A DNA stretch of 64,000 nucleotides from Litoribacter populi (lineage in GTDB: Bacteria > Bacteroidota > Bacteroidia > Cytophagales > Cyclobacteriaceae), in the NCBI RefSeq assembly GCF_007483685.1, contig NZ_VMKN01000001.1, positions 2,034,393 through 2,098,392 of the forward strand, in the 5' to 3' direction. The notes under the pieces were generated by a model. That model made no database searches, had not been told where the DNA came from, and was given only the letters and a program-made list of their open reading frames with translations. Made by a program: the position numbers and the translations under genes. Shown here one piece after another: positions 43,209 to 51,111 of the stretch. Positions within the stretch are counted from its first letter, which is position 1, and every line of letters begins with the position of its first letter.

Positions 43209-44609
43209 ATGGACGTAAGAGTTAAATTTTTGGGTGGGGCCAAGTCTGTGACAGGTTCCAGGTATCTTTTGGAGATTGACGAATTGAGGATCTTGGTCGA
43301 CTGTGGTCTGTTTCAAGGACTGAAGGAACTCAGGGAGCGTAACTGGGATGAATTTCCGGTGGATCCAAGTACAATCGATATGGTATTGCTGACCCATGCC
43401 CATATTGACCACAGCGGCTACTTGCCAAAACTCGTAAAAGGGGGCTTTTCCGGTCCAATCTATGCTACTGATGCTACAATTGCGGTGGCTAAAATTTTGC
43501 TTAAAGATGCGGGGAAGCTACAAGAGGAGGAAGCAGATTATGCCAGAAAAAAAGGCTTTTCCCGTCACGAAAAGCCAGAGCCCTTATTTACTATTGAGGA
43601 TGCGGAACGGGTTTTTACGTTGTTTCAGCCGGTTCCTTTTGAAAAGGAAACCAAACTCGCAGAAAATGTTATTCTCAAAGCCTTCAACGCGGGACATATA
43701 TTAGGGGCGGCGATATTCAAACTTCGATTAAAAGGAGAAAATCAGGAGAAGAAAATAGTCTTTTCTGGTGACCTAGGCCGTTTTCTTGATCCGGTCATGT
43801 TTCCTCCCGTCACGCTTCCCCATGCCGATGTGCTTTTCTTGGAGTCTACCTATGGAAACCGGACGAGCATAAGCTCCAAAGCAGAGGACCAACTTGGACA
43901 GGCGATAAGGGAAACATTCCGAAACAAAGGAGTGGCCTTGATTCCGGCTTTTGCAGTGGGGAGGTCGCAAATGGTGCTCTATTATTTGCATAGGCTCCAA
44001 AAGAAGGGGAAAATTCCCCAGATTCCCATTTATATTGACAGCCCTATGGCTATTGATGTGACGAAACTATATGTTGATTTTCCCCAGTATCATAAACTTG
44101 GGCCTTTTTTTGATGAGCTAGGAGCCAATCCTTTTCAGCATAAAAACCTTCATTATTATACTAGCCAAGAAGCTTCTTTAACCCTGAATCATATCAAGGG
44201 TGATGCAATCATCATTTCGGCAAGTGGGATGGCTACTGGTGGTAGGATTTTGCACCACCTCTACAATAGACTTCCGAATGAGCAAGACAGTGTGATATTT
44301 GTTGGATATCAGGCTGAAGGTACTCGGGGCCGAAGATTACTAAACGGGGAATCAACTGTGAGGATGTATGGGATTGATGTTCAAGTCAAGGCTAAAATAC
44401 ATTACGTGGAGGGCCTTTCTGCTCATGCGGATCAGACCGAACTGCTAGAATGGTTGGAAGGATTTACCAACAAACCTAAGATGACCTTTCTGATCCATGG
44501 GGAGGAGGAGCCCGCCCAAGCTTTGGCGGACAAAATCAACGAGGAGCTGGGCTGGCAAACAGTTGTGCCGGATTATTTAGAGTCCTTTGAATTATTTAAG
44601 GGGATTTGA
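43209..44609 (+). CDS. MBL-fold hydrolase of the beta-CASP RNA-processing group
   Basis: 466 aa. The metallo-beta-lactamase motif is LLTHAHIDHSGYLPKL (about 60-75), then AGHILGAAIFKL, FSGDLGR, LESTYGNR, the beta-CASP part IYIDSPMAIDVTKLY with SASGMATGGRILHHL, and the C-terminal VEGLSAHADQTELLEWL. Prokaryotic CPSF-like members are RNA endo/exonucleases; the substrate here is unknown. Frequently found near anaerobic or micro-oxic genes, but I cannot show regulation by the boxes in the shared 180-bp gap. Confidence 0.92.
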   Translation: MDVRVKFLGGAKSVTGSRYLLEIDELRILVDCGLFQGLKELRERNWDEFPVDPSTIDMVLLTHAHIDHSGYLPKLVKGGFSGPIYATDATIAVAKILLKDAGKLQEEEADYARKKGFSRHEKPEPLFTIEDAERVFTLFQPVPFEKETKLAENVILKAFNAGHILGAAIFKLRLKGENQEKKIVFSGDLGRFLDPVMFPPVTLPHADVLFLESTYGNRTSISSKAEDQLGQAIRETFRNKGVALIPAFAVGRSQMVLYYLHRLQKKGKIPQIPIYIDSPMAIDVTKLYVDFPQYHKLGPFFDELGANPFQHKNLHYYTSQEASLTLNHIKGDAIIISASGMATGGRILHHLYNRLPNEQDSVIFVGYQAEGTRGRRLLNGESTVRMYGIDVQVKAKIHYVEGLSAHADQTELLEWLEGFTNKPKMTFLIHGEEEPAQALADKINEELGWQTVVPDYLESFELFKGI

Positions 44610-44664
44610 ACTAAATTAATTATATTTAAATTTAGAAATTCACTTGAGGTGAAGGATTAGGTTG

Positions 44665-44722
44665 GAGTTAAATCTTAAATAAAAGATAAAATAGTATTTA
44701 ACTCTAATAAGTAATACATTTG
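44665..44722 (+). promoter_or_regulatory. Candidate promoter of the FNR-like gene, with inverted repeat
   Basis: TACATTTG (44715-44722) is an exact -7 match, start near 44727, leader about 21 nt. Upstream is a 9-bp inverted repeat GAGTTAAAT (44665-44673) / ATTTAACTC (44696-44704). It does not resemble the TGA-N6-TCA boxes, so it is either a separate operator or chance in AT-rich DNA. Confidence 0.45.
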
Positions 44723-44747
44723 TCGAATTGAAGATACTACTGCCATT

Positions 44748-45458
44748 ATGAGTTTTAACAAAGCGCCACAAATCAGCTGTGCAGATTGCAAAAGTAGAGG
44801 AAGCTCCTTGTTCGGTGTTCTTTGCGCACATGAAGTAGCACAAGTTTCTGACGCAAAATCCTGCACCAACTATAAAAAAGGTCAAGTGCTTTTCCATGAG
44901 GGAACAAGACCTCTTGGTGTTTTCTGCATCAATAAAGGAAAAGCAAAAGTTTATAGATTAGGAGCAGATGGCAAAGAGCAAATCATGAAGATCTCCAAAG
45001 AAGGCGATGTACTTGGCTACAAAGCCATGATCGGAGAGGAAACTTATCCGGTGACTGCGGAGACTTTGGAAGATTGCACCATTTGTTTTGTACCGAAAAG
45101 CGATTTTTTAACCTTATTATCTGACAATCCAAATTTCAACAAAAAGCTTTTGCAGGCTGTTTGCCAGGAGATTGGAGTGATGTCCGAAAAACTCACCAAC
45201 CTTGCCCAGAAATCCGTGCGTGAACGTTTAGCCATCACATTGCTGATGCTAAAGGACACTTATGGCATCGATGGAGACAAAGAACCCGTTGAGATCAATC
45301 TTACCAGGGAGGATTTGGCCAACATTGTAGGGACTGCCACCGAAACTTTAATTCGCCTGCTTCACGATTTTAAAGAGGAAAATTACATCAGCACCAAAGG
45401 TCGAAAGATAAAGGTAGACGATGTAAAAGGTCTTGTAAGGGCAGCCGGACTGTTTTAA
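44748..45458 (+). CDS. FNR-like Crp-family transcriptional regulator
   Basis: 236 aa. The N-terminus carries CADCKSRGS and further Cys at 26 and 39 (C11-x2-C14-x11-C26-x12-C39); C113 in TICFVPK sits where FNR has its fourth cluster ligand (Cys122). Cyclic-nucleotide-like beta-roll 40-130, dimer helix (VCQEIGVMSEKLTNLAQKSV), and winged helix with TREDLANIVGTATETLIRLL. Glu199 and Arg203 occupy the positions that in FNR and CRP read the G and the T/A of TGA half-sites. An oxygen- or redox-sensing role is inferred. The three TGA-N6-TCA promoters nearby are its probable targets. Confidence 0.92.
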   Translation: MSFNKAPQISCADCKSRGSSLFGVLCAHEVAQVSDAKSCTNYKKGQVLFHEGTRPLGVFCINKGKAKVYRLGADGKEQIMKISKEGDVLGYKAMIGEETYPVTAETLEDCTICFVPKSDFLTLLSDNPNFNKKLLQAVCQEIGVMSEKLTNLAQKSVRERLAITLLMLKDTYGIDGDKEPVEINLTREDLANIVGTATETLIRLLHDFKEENYISTKGRKIKVDDVKGLVRAAGLF

Positions 45459-45470
45459 CCTCCCGAATTA

Positions 45471-45537
45471 CCTGACATAAATCAGTTTTTTCTTTGATGA
45501 CCATCATATAATAGGTTACAGCTTATCCTGACATTTG
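45471..45537 (+). promoter_or_regulatory. Tandem FNR-box promoter of the usp-ccoI operon
   Basis: CCTGACATAAATCAG (45471-45485), proximal TTGATGACCATCAT (box 45495-45506; 9 of 10 bases of TTGAT-N4-ATCAA), TGACATTTG (45529-45537) as -7. Centres 22 bp apart; predicted start near 45542, placing the boxes at about -63.5 and -41.5. Confidence 0.87.
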
Positions 45538-45587
45538 CTAATGGTACCGTGATTACGGTTCCGAGGTAGCGAAAATAGGGAGAACTA

Positions 45588-46415
45588 ATGGACCGGATAA
45601 AAATCATCATTGGATTTTGGGGGAAACTTGATCACAAAGAAATTGACTTTATTTTTAAACTGATTCCCAGAAAGCAGGTGCTTTTTGTGGGAGCGGTGGT
45701 CAATGACTTGATCGGTGTGAGCGAAATCCCGCCTTGTCAATCAGGAAAATGCGATAAAGATGCCTGCAGACAGAAAAAGGAAAATGAGGCCAGAAAATCC
45801 TGGTACCGATATCTAGGAGAAAATTGCAAAAGATCACACAGCAAATACACCATTCATAAGGAGGAAGGCTGCTCGTCTGCTGATCTGATGCGGGAGACCC
45901 ACTATGCTGACTTGATGATCATCAACCAGGAAACATACCGTGGCCAGGTGGGCAATGAAGATGGTGAGCTTGTTCCATTTAGGAATCTGCTTGCGAGTTC
46001 CGGTTGTCCTGTATTGGTGATTCCAGCCAACACGATGGATATTGAGCAGGTGGTAATGACTTTTGATGGGACTTCCCGAGCCATGCATGGAATCAAGCAG
46101 TTTAGTTATCTTTTGTCGGAGTTAGGGCAAAACCTTCCTGTAACAGTACTGACCACCTATTGTGAAGAAGGTCCTTCAGCGATGGAGGAAAAGCTCTTCA
46201 TAGAATATCTCAAACAACATTTTCAAAATCTGGCTTTGCATAAGCTTAGCCACGATACTGAGCATACCATTTATTCAGCGGTTGGGTTGAATTCCAATAC
46301 CCTGATGGTAGTAAATAACCCTTCGCCAGAAAACCTTACCGTGTTGGGTAATCTGCTCAATAGTGAGGATTCCATTGTACCATTCAAGCTTTACACCCAA
46401 ACACAACAAGGTTGA
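45588..46415 (+). CDS. Universal-stress-like protein with Cys cluster
   Basis: 275 aa. Two alpha/beta halves of UspA-like order (KQVLFVGAVVND; CPVLVIPANTM; VVMTFDGTSRAMHGI; HKLSHDTEHTIYSAV) typical of tandem-Usp proteins, but degenerate: the GxxG-9x-G(S/T) ATP loop is not seen. Unusual for the family is the early cluster C50-x4-C55-x4-C60 (PPCQSGKCDKDAC) and C80, C95. A metal or redox role beside CcoI is conceivable, not shown. First gene of a three-gene unit; the stop lies 2 bp before the ccoI ATG. Confidence 0.78.
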   Translation: MDRIKIIIGFWGKLDHKEIDFIFKLIPRKQVLFVGAVVNDLIGVSEIPPCQSGKCDKDACRQKKENEARKSWYRYLGENCKRSHSKYTIHKEEGCSSADLMRETHYADLMIINQETYRGQVGNEDGELVPFRNLLASSGCPVLVIPANTMDIEQVVMTFDGTSRAMHGIKQFSYLLSELGQNLPVTVLTTYCEEGPSAMEEKLFIEYLKQHFQNLALHKLSHDTEHTIYSAVGLNSNTLMVVNNPSPENLTVLGNLLNSEDSIVPFKLYTQTQQG

Positions 46416-46417
46416 AA

Positions 46418-48850
46418 ATGGAAGAAGTGAAGGTGAAAAGCACATGTTATCACTGTGGGGAGGATTGTAAGGAAGCCTCGATTTTGGCTGATGAACGGGA
46501 ATTTTGCTGCCAAGGCTGCTTTGCCGTGTACGATCTTTTACAAGGCAGTGATATGGCTGATTACTATGAAATCGAGAACACGCCAGGTTCCAAAAGAGTT
46601 GAGGAACATGGCAACCGTTGGGCTTTTCTTGACAATGAAGAAGTGATTCAATCCCTTTTTTCATTTTCCGATGGGAAAATTAGCAAGGCTACCTTTTATA
46701 TTCCAGCGGTCCACTGCAGTTCCTGCATTTGGTTGTTGGAAAATCTACATATCTTAAATAGTGGAATTAGACAGGCTACTGTTAATTTCACTAAAAAAGA
46801 AGTTGCCATCACCTGGCAAAATGAGGTACTGTCTATGAGGCAGCTTGTAGAGCTGATGAGCAAACTGGGCTATGCTCCGGATATCAGTTTGAACAAAAAA
46901 GAAAAAGAGGTCAAGACTGACAGAAGTTTTTATTATAAAATTGGTATCGCGGGCTTCTGCTTTGGCAATATCATGATGCTAAGCCTTCCCGAATACTTAG
47001 ATACCAAAAACCTGGTGGATCCTGAATATCAGGTTTTCTTCACATTTTTAAACTTAATCCTAGTCTTGCCAGTGGTGTTTTATTCCTCTTCGGATTTTTA
47101 TAAATCCGCATGGAACGGGCTGAAATATAAATACTTGAATCTGGATCTGACCATTGCTTTGGGGATATTGACAATTTTTGGTAGAAGTGCTTACGAAATG
47201 ATCACCCTAACCGGGGCTGGGTATATGGACAGCCTTTCAGGGTTGGTGTTTTTCCTACTGATCGGAAGATGGTACCAAAGCAAAACTTATGAGGCCTTGG
47301 GTTTTGAGCGGGATTACAACAGCTATTTCCCTGTAGCGGCCACGGTAATGAAGGAAGGCAAAGAAGAAACCGTTTTGTTGAAAGACCTTCAGGTCGGAGA
47401 CCGTATATTGATCCGAAACCAAGAGCTAATCCCTGCTGATGCCATCATGATCAAAGGAGAGGGCAAAATTGATTATGCCTTCGTGACCGGGGAATCTGAT
47501 CCAGTTAGCAAAAACAGTGGAGACTTCATGTATGCGGGAGGAAGACAGACTGGTGGCATGATTGAAGTAGAAATCCAAAAGCCGGTGGAAAGCAGTTACT
47601 TGACACAACTTTGGAATCAGGAAGTGTTTAAAAAGAAGAATCAGTTCCAGCTTACGGAAGTGGTTACTTCACTTAGCAAGAGATTTACATATTTCATCAT
47701 CATCCTTTCCATTATCACTGCAGGCTATTGGTACTTCGCCGATCCGTCCAAAATTTGGAATACGGTGACGGCTGTATTGATTGTGGCTTGTCCATGTGCG
47801 TTGGCCTTGGTGATTCCTTTTTCATTTGGAAACGTATTGAGGGTGCTGGGCAAGTGGGGGTTTTATATGAAAAGCTCCGATTCGGTGGAGGCTCTGGCCA
47901 CTGCTGATACGGTAGTTTTGGACAAAACGGGAACTATCACCCAAAAGTCTAAAGGCAAGCTATCTTTTGTAGGGCATCTTTCCGATAGAGAAAAAACCTT
48001 GGTAAAATCCATTGTCCGAAACTCCACACATCCCCTCAGTCAAATGATAAACAATCACTTGGACGATCATGAACTGGTAAAAGTTGAAGGTTTTGAGGAA
48101 ACTAGTGGAGCAGGGCTCAAAGCAAATGTAGGCGAGTTAGACATTAAAATAGGCTCCGCCAAATGGGTGGGTGTTGAAAAGCCCGACGGCAATCAAACCC
48201 GTGTGTACATTTCTATCAAGGGAGAAAATAAGGGGTATTTTGAATTTATCCCTCAATACAGGGAGGGCTTGTTAATTCAGTTGGAAAAATTGAGAAGAGC
48301 CGGCATCAACCTTCACCTGCTCAGTGGGGACAATGACCAGGAGAGAGAAACGCTGGCACCGTTTTTTGACAGCCTGGAGTTTAACCAGCAGCCGATGGAG
48401 AAGCTTGAGTATATCAGAAATCTCAAATCTCAAGGAAAGAAAGTAATCATGATCGGAGACGGGCTAAATGATGCCGGAGCGCTTCAGGAAAGCCAGTTGG
48501 GAATAAGTGTAAGTGATGATATCTACCATTTCAGCCCTGCCTGCGACGTGATCATGGACGCCAAGAGTTTTCCAAAACTTCAGAATGCCATGGATCTTGC
48601 CAAGGGAAGCATGAAGGTGATCAAGATTGCGTTTGTCCTTTCATTCCTATATAATATAATAGGGCTTAGTTTCGCTGTTACGGCACAGTTAAGCCCGATC
48701 GTATGTGCCATCTTGATGCCTCTGAGTTCAGTGACTATCGTAGGTTTCGTGACCTTGGGGATTCATTGGTGGGCTTCCAAACTGGAAAAACCAAAAGCAA
48801 AACCAATCGCACAGGATTGGCAAGCAACAGCAATACCACAAACCGCTTAA
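46418..48850 (+). CDS. ccoI: CcoI, copper-transporting P1B ATPase
   Basis: 810 aa. Supplies copper for the cbb3 oxidase. N-terminal Cys-rich metal domain (YHCGEDCKEAS, FCCQGCFAVYDLL), an HMA domain with VHCSSCIWLLENL (about 99), transmembrane CPC in VACPCALALVIPF (about 459), DKTGTIT (about 502), HP in NSTHPLSQ, GDGLNDAGAL (about 681). The combination of N-terminal Cys domain and HMA is that of CcoI/FixI. TTG at 46412 is rejected; ATG at 46418 is 2 bp after the usp stop. Confidence 0.95.
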   Translation: MEEVKVKSTCYHCGEDCKEASILADEREFCCQGCFAVYDLLQGSDMADYYEIENTPGSKRVEEHGNRWAFLDNEEVIQSLFSFSDGKISKATFYIPAVHCSSCIWLLENLHILNSGIRQATVNFTKKEVAITWQNEVLSMRQLVELMSKLGYAPDISLNKKEKEVKTDRSFYYKIGIAGFCFGNIMMLSLPEYLDTKNLVDPEYQVFFTFLNLILVLPVVFYSSSDFYKSAWNGLKYKYLNLDLTIALGILTIFGRSAYEMITLTGAGYMDSLSGLVFFLLIGRWYQSKTYEALGFERDYNSYFPVAATVMKEGKEETVLLKDLQVGDRILIRNQELIPADAIMIKGEGKIDYAFVTGESDPVSKNSGDFMYAGGRQTGGMIEVEIQKPVESSYLTQLWNQEVFKKKNQFQLTEVVTSLSKRFTYFIIILSIITAGYWYFADPSKIWNTVTAVLIVACPCALALVIPFSFGNVLRVLGKWGFYMKSSDSVEALATADTVVLDKTGTITQKSKGKLSFVGHLSDREKTLVKSIVRNSTHPLSQMINNHLDDHELVKVEGFEETSGAGLKANVGELDIKIGSAKWVGVEKPDGNQTRVYISIKGENKGYFEFIPQYREGLLIQLEKLRRAGINLHLLSGDNDQERETLAPFFDSLEFNQQPMEKLEYIRNLKSQGKKVIMIGDGLNDAGALQESQLGISVSDDIYHFSPACDVIMDAKSFPKLQNAMDLAKGSMKVIKIAFVLSFLYNIIGLSFAVTAQLSPIVCAILMPLSSVTIVGFVTLGIHWWASKLEKPKAKPIAQDWQATAIPQTA

Positions 48851-48870
48851 TTATTAACCTTTATTCAATT

Positions 48871-50673
48871 ATGAGTAATAACACATTCAAACATACTTTC
48901 CACATTCCTGTGATGGGCATTGGATTTACTATCGACACTCCCATCCGAGTGGCTCCTTATGGGATCTCCTCGGCCATGTCGCTAGTAGATGACATGTTAA
49001 TCGAGAGGATGAGGGAGTTTTATAGCGACAAGATGAAAATGCCTTTTGAGGCCATTACCAAAAAAGTAGATGACTTCAGGGCCAAAAGGATCACCGCTTA
49101 CCTTAACCTGGTGGATGAGTTGGTGGACCGTAAATTTCAAGAGATTAAGGATTCCTTTGAAAAACAGGAGGGAGAATGTGAGAAATACCTTCGCATGCTT
49201 CCCGCTTCGTTTCAAGAGCAATTTAAGCAGCTCATGGAAAGCAAGGGTAAGATGGAAAAGCATGTTTGGGATTGGGCCAAACAGCAGCTGACCAAGGGAA
49301 GCATTGATGTGAACATCATGACCAAACTTGACAAGGACAATTACATCAAGGATGAAAAGTTGCCCGTTGAGTATAACGATGCGCATGCGGCCTTGAGAGG
49401 ATATGCTCAAAGTAGGTTGGAAAACAGTAGCATCATTTTGTCCGCAGGAATGAATCCGCGACTTTATAGTTACATCGAAAAGTTTGAGGATTTCTTTCCA
49501 AACACAGAAGGGTACTTGAAAAAGAAGGTGACCTTAAAAGTAAGTGATTTCCGATCTGCGATGATTCAAGGGAAGTTTTTGGCAAAAAAAGGGATTTGGG
49601 TTTCTGAATATAGGATCGAATCTGGACTAAACTGTGGAGGGCACGCCTTTGCGACAGATGGATACTTGATGGGGCCTATCCTTGAAGAGTTTAAGACCAA
49701 GCGAGAAGAATTGATAGATGCCACCTGGGATCTTTTGACCCAGGCTTGGAAGAAACAGGGTAGGAGTATTCCTGCCAATAAGCTTTCCCTAAAGGTGACT
49801 GCTCAAGGTGGGGTTGGGACTTCGCAGGAGCATGAATTTTTGATGAAAGAATATGACTTAGATTCAATAGGATGGGGCACGCCTTTCCTTTTGGTTCCCG
49901 ATGCAGTGAGTATAGACGAACCGACCATGGAATTGCTGAGCAATGCCAAGGAGGACGACCTTTACTTGAGCAATATATCTCCATTGGGTGTGCCATTTAA
50001 TAACATAAAGGGCAATACTGAAGACATTGAAAAACAAAGATTAATTGACAAAGGAAGGCCAGGTAGCTCTTGTCCAAAAAAATACGCCTCATTAGATACA
50101 GAATTTACCGAAAAAGTCATCTGTACAGCTTCTCGCCAATATCAGCAGCTTAAGATAAAGCAACTTGATGAAAAGGGACTTGAACCTGTTCAATACCAAA
50201 ATGCTTATGATAGGATCACTGATAAAGCCTGTATCTGCAAGGCATTAGGTACGGCGGCCTTGCTAGAAAAAGGTATGGAAACCAAGAAAGAGGGGCCAAC
50301 TATTGCGGTATGTCCGGGGCCGAATATGGCGTACTATTCGGGGAAAAGAACTTTGCTAGAAATGGTAGACCATGTTTATGGAAGGAAGAATATTATTGGT
50401 CGGGAGGATAGGCCATTTATTTTTGTAAAGGAGCTGGCGTTGTATGTCAACTATCTAAAGGACAAAATCAGTGAATTGGAAGTGCCCATTACCCCCAAGC
50501 AGTCAAGATATTTTGCTGATTTTGAAAAAAATCTTCAGAAAGGGATTGCTTATTATCTTAACCTGCTTTCTCGGGTGGAAGAAGGTTTAGGATGGGATAA
50601 GGAAGCTCTTTTCGAAGCGTTTGAGGAATTAGTTAAAAAGATAGATAGCTTAGAACTGAATGAAGTTATCTAA
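48871..50673 (+). CDS. Cys-rich 600-aa protein, nitronate-monooxygenase-like FMN barrel (tentative)
   Basis: 600 aa from the ATG at 48871, 20 bp after ccoI and so in the same FNR-box operon. An earlier in-frame start inside ccoI is not credible. I do not know a name for it. Four motifs appear in the order and rough spacing of nitronate monooxygenases: TPIRVAPYGISS (24-34, cf. PIxxAPM), LNCGGHAF (253-260, cf. EAGGH with the catalytic His), VTAQGGVGT (309-317, cf. AAGGI), IGWGTPFLLVPDA (333-345, cf. MGTRFLATxE). Residues 60-250 are a long helical insertion, and 395-490 add Cys401, 418, 454, 456 and 481 (SCPKK, VICTAS, ACICKALG, VCPGPN), suggesting a cluster or metal. Barrel assignment is by-eye motif matching; a flavin-dependent redox role under low oxygen is inference. 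Confidence 0.6.
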   Translation: MSNNTFKHTFHIPVMGIGFTIDTPIRVAPYGISSAMSLVDDMLIERMREFYSDKMKMPFEAITKKVDDFRAKRITAYLNLVDELVDRKFQEIKDSFEKQEGECEKYLRMLPASFQEQFKQLMESKGKMEKHVWDWAKQQLTKGSIDVNIMTKLDKDNYIKDEKLPVEYNDAHAALRGYAQSRLENSSIILSAGMNPRLYSYIEKFEDFFPNTEGYLKKKVTLKVSDFRSAMIQGKFLAKKGIWVSEYRIESGLNCGGHAFATDGYLMGPILEEFKTKREELIDATWDLLTQAWKKQGRSIPANKLSLKVTAQGGVGTSQEHEFLMKEYDLDSIGWGTPFLLVPDAVSIDEPTMELLSNAKEDDLYLSNISPLGVPFNNIKGNTEDIEKQRLIDKGRPGSSCPKKYASLDTEFTEKVICTASRQYQQLKIKQLDEKGLEPVQYQNAYDRITDKACICKALGTAALLEKGMETKKEGPTIAVCPGPNMAYYSGKRTLLEMVDHVYGRKNIIGREDRPFIFVKELALYVNYLKDKISELEVPITPKQSRYFADFEKNLQKGIAYYLNLLSRVEEGLGWDKEALFEAFEELVKKIDSLELNEVI

Positions 50674-50684
50674 ATGATTTCGAT

Positions 50685-50716
50685 ACCACTAGGTCAAAAA
50701 AACCTAGTGGTTTATT
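50685..50716 (+). terminator. Rho-independent terminator of the usp-ccoI operon
   Basis: Perfect 10-bp stem ACCACTAGGT (50685-50694) / ACCTAGTGGT (50702-50711), loop CAAAAAA, then TTATTT. Confidence 0.85.
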
Positions 50717-50805
50717 TACTGACACCTAAATAAACACCTATATCAGGTTATAAAGCCGTGTAAAATTTTTTAGTCGTTTAATATAAGTAATTTTTCTTTA
50801 TTATA
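50717..50805. other. Intergenic AT-rich stretch
   Basis: Very AT-rich lead-in to the promoter of the giant surface protein; no gene seen. Together with the long leader 50852-51111 it makes a 438-bp gene-free region. Confidence 0.5.
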
Positions 50806-50851
50806 GTTTTATTTTTATTTATCTAATTTTATATTTGAGAGTGAATTCACT
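50806..50851 (+). promoter_or_regulatory. Candidate promoter of the first giant surface protein, with palindrome at the start site
   Basis: GTTTT (50806-50810), 19-bp spacer, TATATTTG (50830-50837). The 12-bp perfect palindrome AGTGAATTCACT (50840-50851) covers the predicted start near 50842. The leader would be about 270 nt; I see no riboswitch fold in it. Confidence 0.45.
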
Positions 50852-51111
50852 TTTTTATAGAGTACTAACCTTATCCTTTCCATTACCGATTTTAATTTTT
50901 GAACGATGAGGAATAATTCCTCCATGTAGTATGGCCTCCAGTAGTTCATTTTCTGGGATGCATGCGTTGTCTTAGAGGTTGATTCCTTCAGGATAAAGCT
51001 ATGCGTCCATAAGAGAATGTATGTCTACTGGGGATTAGAAGTTCTTTCGATTGTAGGTGGAGCAACCTGTTCCATTCGTAAGGTATTATATTATTTTTTT
51101 ACTTAGCTCAA

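Noticed and set aside
44639-44653. TTCACTTGAGGTGAA as terminator of the MBL-fold gene
   Set aside because: 5-bp stem with 5-nt loop and no T-tract; too weak.
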